Shown here: piece by piece, positions 1 through 6,226 of the stretch | Numbering within the stretch: position 1 is the first letter of the stretch | How the letters are laid out: every line of letters starts with the position of its first letter | Origin: a bacterium | GTDB taxonomy: Bacteria; Patescibacteriota; Minisyncoccia; UBA6257; 2-01-FULL-56-20 | Reading direction: 5' to 3' | Assembly: GCA_021817655.1 (NCBI GenBank) | Contig: JAKAGE010000034.1 | Coordinates: 1-7,898, forward strand | Length of the DNA stretch: 7,898 nucleotides | Position numbers and translations under genes: made by a program | Notes under the pieces: model-generated | Database searches by the model: none | What the model saw: the letters and a program-made list of their open reading frames with translations, nothing else | What the model was told of the DNA's origin: nothing

Positions 1-340
1 CAACATTGTGAGTATGTCGTGTTTTGAATATACGGGCGTGCAAAATTCCGGAGATCCATACGACGGAGGGTCGATTCTTTCGACATCCGCCTCGACCTAT
101 CAGAGCGGACCAATTACAACGACCGGGAGCAGTGATCTTTTGGTCGGACAGGTCGTTAGCGACAATTCGCCCATTATCCCCAATCCTCCCTTTTTGCAAT
201 TGTTGCAAAATGGCTATAACGCCCATGGATGGACGACCTATACCGTTCAGGCCATCGGACAGACAGCCGGTGTTTTCAATAATCAGGGATCGCTTTCAAC
301 TTCGACCTCTGCAAGTGCAAATATTGCAGCATTCAAATAA
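1..340 (+). CDS. C-terminal part of a probable surface/secreted protein (5' end outside window)
   Basis: The frame is open from base 2 to the TAA at 338-340, so the true start lies upstream of the window. The visible 112 or so residues are rich in Ser, Thr, Gly and Asn, with almost no charged residues, as in extracellular beta-sandwich proteins. The pattern C/A-x-x-YTGV-Q near the beginning, then a stretch like SGPITTTGSSDLLVG, then a C-terminal end in NIAAFK, resembles a repeated all-beta domain I know from large surface proteins of Patescibacteria and some other bacteria. That family match is recalled, not computed. No membrane segment or sorting motif is visible at the C-terminus, so anchoring, if any, would be N-terminal. 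Codon use is less GC-rich than in the neighbouring genes, which is common for surface proteins. Function unknown. Confidence 0.75.
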   Translation, partial: NIVSMSCFEYTGVQNSGDPYDGGSILSTSASTYQSGPITTTGSSDLLVGQVVSDNSPIIPNPPFLQLLQNGYNAHGWTTYTVQAIGQTAGVFNNQGSLSTSTSASANIAAFK

Positions 341-343
341 AAG

Positions 344-367
344 ATCGAGGGGATGGATCCCTTCGAT
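344..367 (+). terminator. Hairpin between two genes, possible weak terminator
   Basis: A 9-bp stem (344-352 with 359-367, one G-U pair) with a 6-base loop lies directly after the stop codon of the upstream gene. It has no run of T after it, so it is at best an incomplete intrinsic terminator or a 3'-end stabilising hairpin. It also contains the ATG at 353, which makes that ATG a poor start for the next gene. Confidence 0.35.
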
Positions 368-399
368 TACCATTTGCGGGCGATTTGGCACGTTTTTCG

Positions 400-408
400 T
401 GATATAAT
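400..408 (+). promoter_or_regulatory. Extended -10 promoter for the VirD4-like gene, leaderless start
   Basis: The sequence TGATATAAT is a perfect extended -10 (TGn followed by TATAAT at 403-408). No good -35 lies at the usual distance. Transcription would begin about 7 bases after the box, which falls on or next to the ATG at 416. No Shine-Dalgarno sequence is present. The same arrangement is seen before pgk. Confidence 0.6.
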
Positions 409-415
409 CAAATCA

Positions 416-2833
416 ATGTCCGCTTTTTATTTGCTGCTTGGTATCGTCCTCGGCGTCATTTGCGCGGGAGCTGCGTTCTTCGTCATCCGCATCGTCATCC
501 GGCGCCGGATCGCCGATTCGCTTCAGATGGCGCTTTTTTTGATCAGGATCCCGAGAGCGCCGTCCGGCGACCGTCAGGCGGGCGGCGAGGGGGATGACTT
601 CAAGACCGAACTTGCGCATTTCGAGCAGCTGCTTGGCAGCCTGATGTCCATCAGAAAGCCGGTCGTGTTCGAGATCGCCGTGCCGCATGTCGGTGAGGAG
701 ATCCATTTCTATATCGGGGTGCCGAAACGGTCGTCCGAGGTCGCGACAAAACAGATCCAGGGCCTGTGGAACGGCGCGAGCGTCGAACTTGTGGGGGACG
801 ATTTCAATATTTTCAATCCGAACGGAGCAACGGTCGCGGCGCATCTTGTCCAAAAGGAGCATTATGCTCTCCCGATCCGCACCTATGCCGAGCTCGGCGT
901 GGATCCGTTCGAAGCGATCGTTGGTGCGTTCGCGAAGATCAGCGAGATCGGCGAAGGCGCCTCGCTGCAGATGATCGTCCGTCCCGCCTCGTCCGGTTAT
1001 AAAAAAGAGGTTTCACATCACATCGAAGCGCTCAAAAAGGGCGAACCGGCAAAGAAAGTGCTGGGGCGCGGCGCCGCAGCGGCGCTTGCAGGCGCCGCCG
1101 GAGTTTCGAGCGTTTCGGATGTTTTCAATCCGAAGACGAAAGAGCAGCGCGCTGAGGAAAAAGCCGATCGTGTGGTCGACGACGAGGTCGTGAAAGCGCT
1201 CCAAATGAAGATCGCAAAGCCGCTCTTCGAAGTGAATGTCCGATTCGTCGCATCCGCGGGGTCGCCGTTCCAGGCGAACGATATTTTGGACGGCATCGCG
1301 GCGGGCTTCGGCCAGTTCGGAGGTGCCGCACGGAACGACTTCCGGGTAGTGAAGCCCCGCACGCCGAAAGCCGTCATCCATGACTTCATCTACCGCAGGT
1401 ATGATGGCGGCGAAACGATGGTGCTTTCCGCGGAAGAGATCGCAAGCATCTGGCATCTGCCCATTTCATCGACGGAAACTCCGCGCGTGAAATGGCTGAA
1501 ATCCAAGGAGGCGCCCCCACCGGACAACCTGCCCACCAAAGGGCTCCATATTGGCGATGCCGTATTCCGGGGAACAATGAAGCCCGTGTATATCACGGAC
1601 GAGGACCGCCGCCGGCATCTTTACATCATCGGTCAGACGGGAACCGGCAAGACGACCGCGATCGGCAATATGATCGTGGAGGACATCCAGGCGGGCAAGG
1701 GAGTGGCGGTCATCGATCCGCACGGGGACCTCGTGGAGAATGCGCTCGGATTCGTGCCGAAAGAGCGGCTCGATGACGTGATCTATTTCAATCCGGGCGA
1801 TCTCGAGCGTCCGCTCGGGCTCAACATGATCGATTTCAATCCGGCACGCCCGGAGGAAAAGACGTTCATCGTGAACGAGATGCAGGGGATCTTCAACCGC
1901 CTCTTTTCCCAGGAGACGATGGGGCCGATGTTCGAGCAATACATGCGGAACGCACTGCTCCTGCTTATGGAAGATATGCCGAACGAGCCGGCGACGCTCG
2001 TCGAGGTCCCCCGGATATTCACGGACAGCGCGTATCGAACGCGGAAGCTGGCGCGCATTCATAATCCGGTCGTCGTCGATTTTTGGGAAAAAGAGGCCGT
2101 GAAGGCCGGGGGCGAGGCGTCGCTTGCGAACATGACGCCGTACATCACCTCCAAGTTCAACAATTTCATCTCGAACGACTATATGCGGCCGATCATCGGC
2201 CAGCCGAAATCCGCGTTCAATTTCCGCGAGGCAATGGATTCGGGCAAGATCCTGCTCATCAACCTCTCGAAAGGGAGGATCGGGGACATCAATGCCGGCC
2301 TGCTTGGCATGGTGTTCACCGGCAAGATCCTCATGGCGGCGCTTTCGCGCGTGGATGTTGCGGACGAGTCCAAGCGTCGGGACTTCAACCTTTACATTGA
2401 CGAGTTCCAGAATTTCACTACGGATTCCATTTCGACGATTTTGAGCGAAGCGCGCAAGTACCGGCTGAACCTGACGATCGTGCACCAGTTCATTGCCCAG
2501 CTCGACGAGAAGATCCGGGATGCGGTGTTCGGGAACGTCGGGTCGGAGCTCGTGATGCGCGTAGGGGTCCAGGACGCGGAGTTTCTTGTGAAGCAGTTCG
2601 CGCCCGTCTTCAACGAGAACGACCTGATGAACATCGACAATCTGAACGCGTATGCGAAGATCCTCATCAACGGGCAGACGTCGCGGCCGTTCAATCTCAA
2701 GGTGGGTACGGCGGTGTGGTGGAGCGGCGGCGACAAGGATCTTGCGGCGAAGCTCAAGGAGTACTCGCGCCTAAAATACGGCCAAGACCGGCAGGCGATC
2801 GAGAGCGACATCGAACGGCGGCTGCGGTCGTGA
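416..2833 (+). CDS. VirD4/TraG-like membrane-anchored ATPase (type IV secretion/conjugation family)
   Basis: This 805-aa protein has one N-terminal membrane segment (about residues 4-28) followed by Arg-rich residues, so the bulk should face the cytoplasm. A family-specific region of about 350 residues follows, including an Ala/Gly-rich low-complexity stretch near residues 220-235 and a charged helix. The RecA-like ATPase domain begins near residue 400: Walker A GQTGTGKTT at 406-414, the DPHGDLVE strand soon after, Walker B LYIDEFQNF with the acidic pair at 662-663, and a HQF sensor-type motif at 690-692. This matches TraG/VirD4 coupling-protein ATPases, which pump DNA or protein substrates through type IV machines. 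Orphan copies are widespread in Patescibacteria, with unknown substrate. I prefer ATG 416 over the in-frame ATG 353: 416 starts directly at the membrane segment and sits 7 bases after a -10 box, while 353 lies inside a hairpin upstream of that promoter. No VirB-type or relaxase gene is visible nearby. Confidence 0.93.
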   Translation: MSAFYLLLGIVLGVICAGAAFFVIRIVIRRRIADSLQMALFLIRIPRAPSGDRQAGGEGDDFKTELAHFEQLLGSLMSIRKPVVFEIAVPHVGEEIHFYIGVPKRSSEVATKQIQGLWNGASVELVGDDFNIFNPNGATVAAHLVQKEHYALPIRTYAELGVDPFEAIVGAFAKISEIGEGASLQMIVRPASSGYKKEVSHHIEALKKGEPAKKVLGRGAAAALAGAAGVSSVSDVFNPKTKEQRAEEKADRVVDDEVVKALQMKIAKPLFEVNVRFVASAGSPFQANDILDGIAAGFGQFGGAARNDFRVVKPRTPKAVIHDFIYRRYDGGETMVLSAEEIASIWHLPISSTETPRVKWLKSKEAPPPDNLPTKGLHIGDAVFRGTMKPVYITDEDRRRHLYIIGQTGTGKTTAIGNMIVEDIQAGKGVAVIDPHGDLVENALGFVPKERLDDVIYFNPGDLERPLGLNMIDFNPARPEEKTFIVNEMQGIFNRLFSQETMGPMFEQYMRNALLLLMEDMPNEPATLVEVPRIFTDSAYRTRKLARIHNPVVVDFWEKEAVKAGGEASLANMTPYITSKFNNFISNDYMRPIIGQPKSAFNFREAMDSGKILLINLSKGRIGDINAGLLGMVFTGKILMAALSRVDVADESKRRDFNLYIDEFQNFTTDSISTILSEARKYRLNLTIVHQFIAQLDEKIRDAVFGNVGSELVMRVGVQDAEFLVKQFAPVFNENDLMNIDNLNAYAKILINGQTSRPFNLKVGTAVWWSGGDKDLAAKLKEYSRLKYGQDRQAIESDIERRLRS

Positions 2834-2858
2834 CGGGACCGGCGCCGTGCGCGGAATG

Positions 2859-2886
2859 TTGACTATATATAGAATGGTTGTATAAT
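2859..2886 (+). promoter_or_regulatory. Promoter of the 147-aa helical protein gene
   Basis: TTGACT (2859-2864), a 16-base spacer and TATAAT (2881-2886) give a near-consensus sigma-70-type promoter. Transcription would start near 2893, leaving a 5' leader of about 20 bases that carries the Shine-Dalgarno site. Confidence 0.8.
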
Positions 2887-2901
2887 AATATCCGGAACAT
2901 C

Positions 2902-2909
2902 GAGGAGGG
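2902..2909 (+). promoter_or_regulatory. Strong Shine-Dalgarno site
   Basis: GAGGAGGG ends 3 bases before the ATG at 2913; the AGGAGG core is 4 bases from it. The spacing is slightly short but the match is very strong. It fixes the start of the downstream gene, in contrast to the leaderless genes on either side. Confidence 0.8.
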
Positions 2910-2912
2910 CGT

Positions 2913-3356
2913 ATGAGTGTAGAAACTTGTTTGCATCGAGAGATGTCTCGATGGGCGGAAATGAGAAAGCGGTCGGTCGAAGAAGAATTGCCTGTTCCGG
3001 AGCGACTGGTGCTTCAGGAACAGCGGGCGCAAGCGCTCATGGCGGCGGCGAGACGGAAAAGGAGGCCGCAGCGCTTCCTCGATCAGGCGCTTTTCAGCTT
3101 TCGGAGGGCGTGCAGAAAGCTCAATGAGCTTTTTTCCACGCTTGAGGCATTGGATGAAATGGGGGACAAGTTTGAAAAAATCCCCCCTCAGCAGGACCTT
3201 ATAGAGGATCAACGGACCATCGAGGCGCTGTTCGAAGAGTGTTTTTCACTGCTCTGCGACGGCGATCTTGAAGGAGGAAGGAAGAAAACGGAGTTGATCC
3301 GGAAAAAGGTCGATGAGATCGATGAGCGCTACACTGCGCGATTGTTGGTAGCATGA
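2913..3356 (+). CDS. Hypothetical all-helical soluble protein, 147 aa
   Basis: I do not recognise this protein. It is highly charged, with no signal peptide or membrane segment, and should be almost entirely alpha-helical. There is an Arg/Lys-rich stretch around residues 45-66, a middle helix with the heptad-like run KLNELFSTLEALDEM (about 70-84), and an acidic then basic C-terminal helix that could form a coiled coil. The basic patch could allow nucleic-acid contact, but nothing proves it. The start at 2913 is supported by a strong Shine-Dalgarno site and a consensus promoter just upstream, and a strong intrinsic terminator follows 8 bases after the stop. It is therefore a single-gene transcription unit between the VirD4-like gene and pgk. 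A small secretion adaptor or regulator is possible but unproven. Confidence 0.8.
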   Translation: MSVETCLHREMSRWAEMRKRSVEEELPVPERLVLQEQRAQALMAAARRKRRPQRFLDQALFSFRRACRKLNELFSTLEALDEMGDKFEKIPPQQDLIEDQRTIEALFEECFSLLCDGDLEGGRKKTELIRKKVDEIDERYTARLLVA

Positions 3357-3363
3357 ATTATTT

Positions 3364-3410
3364 GCGGCGGATGGTTCGTTTCTACGAGCATCCGCCGCTT
3401 TCTTTTTTTA
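3364..3410 (+). terminator. Strong intrinsic terminator
   Basis: A 10-bp GC-rich stem (3364-3373 with 3389-3398) is capped by a secondary TCGT/ACGA stem with a TTCT loop. It is followed by a run of ten T broken by one C (3399-3409). It ends the transcript of the 147-aa protein gene and insulates it from the pgk promoter starting about 20 bases later. Confidence 0.93.
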
Positions 3411-3431
3411 ATAGGAAAACTCCCTGAATTT

Positions 3432-3440
3432 TGATAAAAT
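3432..3440 (+). promoter_or_regulatory. Extended -10 promoter of the pgk operon, leaderless start
   Basis: TGATAAAAT is an extended -10 (TGn plus TAAAAT at 3435-3440). Only 6 bases separate it from the ATG at 3447, so transcription should begin at or within a base or two of the start codon. No Shine-Dalgarno site or convincing -35 is present. Confidence 0.6.
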
Positions 3441-3446
3441 GGTCCT

Positions 3447-4604
3447 ATGATCAAATACCTCAGCGCTGCGCGCCCGAAAGCGCTCACAGGAACCGCATTG
3501 CTTCGGCTCGATTTCAATACAAAAGACGATTGGCGCATGCGCGCGGTCCTGCCGACGATCGCGTTCCTGCTGCGGCATGCGGACCGCATCGTGATCGTCA
3601 GCCATCGCGGCCGGCCGCAGGGAGTGACCTTCGCGGACGGCGTGCCGAAAGGGTTCGCGCGCGGGCTTTCGCTCAAAAAGGACGCGGCGGAGCTTTCGCG
3701 ACTGCTCGGCGGCCGCACCGTCACATTTATCGGTCATTTTCGGTTCGACGAGATTCGCCGGCAGGTGGCAGCGGCGCCCCGAGGATCGATATTCCTTCTG
3801 GAGAATTTGCGCTTTTCCCCCGGCGAAGAAAAGAACGATCCTGCGTTCGCGCGGCACCTCGCTTCGCTTGCTGATTTTTACGTGAACGATGCATTCGCCG
3901 TTTCGCATCGCGCGAACGCATCCGTCGCCGCCGTGGCAAAATTCCTCCCTCATTATGCAGGCATCGAACTCGAGACGGAGATCGCGTCTTTGTCGCGGGC
4001 GACCGTGAAACCGAAACATCCGGTGGTGCTCGTGCTTGGCGGGGCGAAAGCGTCCGATAAGCTGGGGGTCATCGCATTCTTCAGGAAGAAGGCGGATTGG
4101 TTCCTCCTGGGCGGAGGCAGCGCGAACACCGCGCTCGCGCTGCGGGGGATGGACGTGAAGGGATCCGTCCGGGATACCGACCCAACCGCGGTTCCGGCTC
4201 TCGGCGCGATCGCGCGCTACAAGAATGTCGTGCTGCCCATCGATTTCGTCTGGGGTTCCGCTGCGCCGTCGATGGCATCCGCCGGATCGGCTGCGATCCT
4301 CGATGTCGGGCCAAAAACCGTCGCTGCGTTCAATAAAAAAATCGCTGCGGCACGGACCATCATTTGGAGCGGGCCGCTCGGGCTTATCGAAACGCCGCGC
4401 TATGCGGCCGCAAGCATCGCCGTTGCGAAGGCGATCGCACGGAATCGGCGCGCGTATTCCCTGACGGGCGGAGGAGAGACCGTCATGTTCCTCAAGCAGT
4501 ATAAGCTTGATAAAAAGTTCAGTTTTATTTCCACGGGCGGCGGTGCCATGCTCGATTTTCTTGCCAGAGCAAAGTTGCCGGGGATCGAAGCGCTGAAAAA
4601 ATAA
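3447..4604 (+). CDS. pgk: Phosphoglycerate kinase
   Basis: This enzyme moves a phosphate between 1,3-bisphosphoglycerate and ADP, the first ATP-yielding step of lower glycolysis, in the cytoplasm. At 385 aa it is slightly shorter than the usual 390-415. The motifs are in family order: RLDFN (20-24), SHRGRP (52-57), LLENLRF (117-123), VNDAFAVSHRANAS (146-159), GGAKASDK (198-205), GGGSANTAL (222-230), WSGPLG (307-312), GGGET (341-345) and STGGGA (362-367). The substrate-binding Arg and His residues (R20, H53, R56, R122, R155) and the hinge/nucleotide Lys (K201) are kept. Three deviations stand out: the loop after DFN is shortened, NGPMG has become SGPLG, and the Mg-nucleotide Asp of GGGD is Glu (E344). 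It is the first gene of an operon with the DHH and RNase H genes. The start is fixed by the promoter and N-terminal alignment. Confidence 0.96.
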   Translation: MIKYLSAARPKALTGTALLRLDFNTKDDWRMRAVLPTIAFLLRHADRIVIVSHRGRPQGVTFADGVPKGFARGLSLKKDAAELSRLLGGRTVTFIGHFRFDEIRRQVAAAPRGSIFLLENLRFSPGEEKNDPAFARHLASLADFYVNDAFAVSHRANASVAAVAKFLPHYAGIELETEIASLSRATVKPKHPVVLVLGGAKASDKLGVIAFFRKKADWFLLGGGSANTALALRGMDVKGSVRDTDPTAVPALGAIARYKNVVLPIDFVWGSAAPSMASAGSAAILDVGPKTVAAFNKKIAAARTIIWSGPLGLIETPRYAAASIAVAKAIARNRRAYSLTGGGETVMFLKQYKLDKKFSFISTGGGAMLDFLARAKLPGIEALKK

Positions 4605-4614
4605 CGATGAAGTC

Positions 4615-5514
4615 ATGAAACGGCGAACGGGAAAGAAAGAGGCGGCGGCTCCGAAGCAGAAGATCGTGGTCATTTATCATGGTCGGTGTCCGGATGGGTT
4701 CGGCGGCGCATGGGCGGCGTGGAAGCATTTCGGCAGTAGCGCGGCATATCTTCCCGCGCGCGACCGCGCGAAACCGCCGGCGCCGCTCAAGGGAAAGACC
4801 ATCTATCTCATCGATTACACGTATGACGAGCCCATTCTCCGAAAGCTCATGAAGGACAACGTCCGCGTGACGGCGATCGACCATCACGAAAGCCAGAAGG
4901 CGTTCACGCTTCTTACGGAGGATCACCGTTACAGCGAACGCCATTCGGGGGCGGTGCTCGCATGGAACTACTTCCATCCGGGGAAGCCGGTACCGATGCT
5001 TCTCAAATACGTCGAGGACCGGGACATCTGGCAATGGCGCGTTCCGCACTCCCTCGAGATGCTCATGGTGCTCGACCTTGCGGAATTCGATTTTTCCGTG
5101 TGGTCCCGCCTCGCGAAGGAATTCGATGATCCGCGGAAGCGCGCCATCCACCGAAAGGAGGGGGTATTGCTTGCGCACTATTACGAGGCATTGTGGCGAA
5201 AGCTGCTGCCGAATGCGGAGTTGGTGCGGTTCGCCGGAAAGAGGATATATGCGCTCAACTGTCCGTATTTTTTTGCGGACGACCTTGGCCACGAGCTCGC
5301 GCTCCGGACCGGGACGTTTGCGCTCCTATGGAACGAATCGGGCGGGCGGATCCGCTGTTCGCTCCGCTCCGCGGGAAAAACGGATGTCGCCCGGATCGCA
5401 AAGCGCTTCGGCGGCGGCGGGCATCGGGAATCGTCGGGCTTCTCGTTCCTCGCCGGAGAAAAAACTCCATGGAAACTGCTTCCGTCGTCGATCGCCGATG
5501 AGCGAGTTTCCTGA
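4615..5514 (+). CDS. DHH-family phosphoesterase (CPDGFG type)
   Basis: This 299-aa protein has the two-domain DHH/DHHA1 layout of metal-dependent phosphoesterases that act on short oligonucleotides, cyclic dinucleotide products or related phosphodiesters. The N-domain shows motif I YHGRCPDGFGGAW (21-33, with H22 and D27), motif II D67 in IDYTYDE, the name-giving DHH at 89-91, and EDRDIW at 134-139 carrying motif IV acids. The C-terminal DHHA1 part carries the substrate-binding FGGGGH (265-270). Motif I has Phe (F29) where RecJ/NrnA proteins have a second Asp; this is characteristic of the HxxCPDGFGxAW subgroup, whose true substrate is poorly known. The first 14 residues are basic and probably disordered. 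The gene begins 10 bases after the pgk stop, has no Shine-Dalgarno site, and its ATG overlaps the stop of a three-codon mini-ORF. It is cotranscribed with an RNase H, so a role in RNA or hybrid turnover is plausible but inferred. Confidence 0.9.
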   Translation: MKRRTGKKEAAAPKQKIVVIYHGRCPDGFGGAWAAWKHFGSSAAYLPARDRAKPPAPLKGKTIYLIDYTYDEPILRKLMKDNVRVTAIDHHESQKAFTLLTEDHRYSERHSGAVLAWNYFHPGKPVPMLLKYVEDRDIWQWRVPHSLEMLMVLDLAEFDFSVWSRLAKEFDDPRKRAIHRKEGVLLAHYYEALWRKLLPNAELVRFAGKRIYALNCPYFFADDLGHELALRTGTFALLWNESGGRIRCSLRSAGKTDVARIAKRFGGGGHRESSGFSFLAGEKTPWKLLPSSIADERVS

Positions 5515-5529
5515 ACGCGGCATGATGCG

Positions 5530-6156
5530 ATGACGGCTCCGAAAAAGAAAAAATTCTATGCCTACTTCGTGGCGCCGAATACGACCGGTGTGACGGCGCA
5601 GTGGGCGGTCTGCGAGGCGATGGTGTCCGGAAAGTCCGGCGCGCGGTTCAAAGCGTTCGAGCGGCGGGACGATGCGGAAGCGTGGCTCGCCGGCGGCGCG
5701 CAGTATGAGCCGCGCGCCGCGCGTCCGCGCCTGCCGCTCGCGCGCGGCATCTATTTCGATGCCGGCACCGGCCGTGGTGAAGGCGTGGAGATCAGCGTGA
5801 CGGATGAGCATGGGAAAAACCTGCTTCACAAAACGCTCCTGCGGGCGGAGCTGAACCGTTTTGGAAAGCATCGGATCGGCGATGCGCGCGCGACGAACAA
5901 CTATGGGGAACTGCTTGCCCTCAAGCACGCCCTCGCGATCGCGAAGGCGGAAGGAATGCCGCGCGTGTTCGGCGACAGTCGGCTTGTGATCGATTTTTGG
6001 TCACGATGGCGGATCAAGCGCGGGGAGCTTCCCGCAGCGACGGTGGCGCTTGCGGACGAAGTGTCGCGCCTCCGGGATGAATTCGAGCGCGGCGGAGGGG
6101 TTGTCGAACGGATCGCGGGCGACCGCAATCCTGCTGATCTCGGATTTCATCGCTAG
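5530..6156 (+). CDS. Ribonuclease HI with N-terminal viroplasmin (hybrid-binding) domain
   Basis: RNase H cuts the RNA strand of RNA/DNA hybrids and removes R-loops and primers. Residues 7-53 match the caulimovirus viroplasmin / RNase H N-terminal hybrid-binding domain: FYAYFV, then TGVTAQWAVCEAMVSGKSGARFKAF, then DDAEAWL. A short Arg/Pro linker follows. The catalytic domain runs from about 72 to 208, with D77 in YFDAGTGRG, E127 in NNYGELLAL, D149 in GDSRLV and D203 in RNPAD, giving the full four-carboxylate site. The histidine loop of E. coli RNase HI is not seen; the end looks like the shorter plant/archaeal-like class and stops only five residues after the last Asp. The gene lies 15 bases after the DHH gene and is the last of the operon. 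It has no Shine-Dalgarno site; its ATG overlaps a mini-ORF stop as ATGA. A gene symbol rnhA would be loose, so it is left blank. Confidence 0.9.
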   Translation: MTAPKKKKFYAYFVAPNTTGVTAQWAVCEAMVSGKSGARFKAFERRDDAEAWLAGGAQYEPRAARPRLPLARGIYFDAGTGRGEGVEISVTDEHGKNLLHKTLLRAELNRFGKHRIGDARATNNYGELLALKHALAIAKAEGMPRVFGDSRLVIDFWSRWRIKRGELPAATVALADEVSRLRDEFERGGGVVERIAGDRNPADLGFHR

Positions 6157-6175
6157 AAAAAGATGGCGAGAATGG

Positions 6176-6205
6176 AAAAACGGCACATGCGGGTAGCATG
6201 TGCCG
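6176..6205 (-). terminator. Intrinsic terminator of the HTH gene (minus strand)
   Basis: A perfect 10-bp stem (6181-6190 with 6196-6205) with a 5-base loop is followed on the minus strand by five T (6180-6176). It lies just after the stop of the minus-strand HTH gene. On the plus strand the hairpin is followed by only two T, so termination of the pgk operon here would be weak, although the hairpin could still protect its 3' end. Confidence 0.88.
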
Positions 6206-6226
6206 TTGCGGGGAAGGCGCCTTCGG

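Noticed and set aside
353..415. Upstream in-frame extension of the VirD4-like protein from ATG 353
   Set aside because: The ATG sits in a hairpin after the previous stop, has no Shine-Dalgarno site, and lies upstream of the extended -10 at 400-408; the added 21 residues do not belong to the membrane segment.
1466..2485. Long minus-strand open frame (339 codons) opposite the ATPase domain
   Set aside because: It mirrors the Walker-motif region of the VirD4-like gene. Its composition is His/Arg/Asp-rich and atypical, with no promoter or Shine-Dalgarno site.
2834..2858. Possible terminator hairpin (ACGG/CCGT) after the VirD4-like gene
   Set aside because: The stem is only 4 bp and no T-run follows, so it does not support a terminator call.
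3408..4673. Long minus-strand open frame (421 codons) opposite pgk
   Set aside because: pgk on the plus strand has all family motifs. The antisense frame is a by-product of GC-rich codon use, with Arg/Cys/His-rich composition and no start signals.
4525..5292. Minus-strand open frame opposite the DHH gene
   Set aside because: It overlaps the DHH motifs on the plus strand and has no expression signals.
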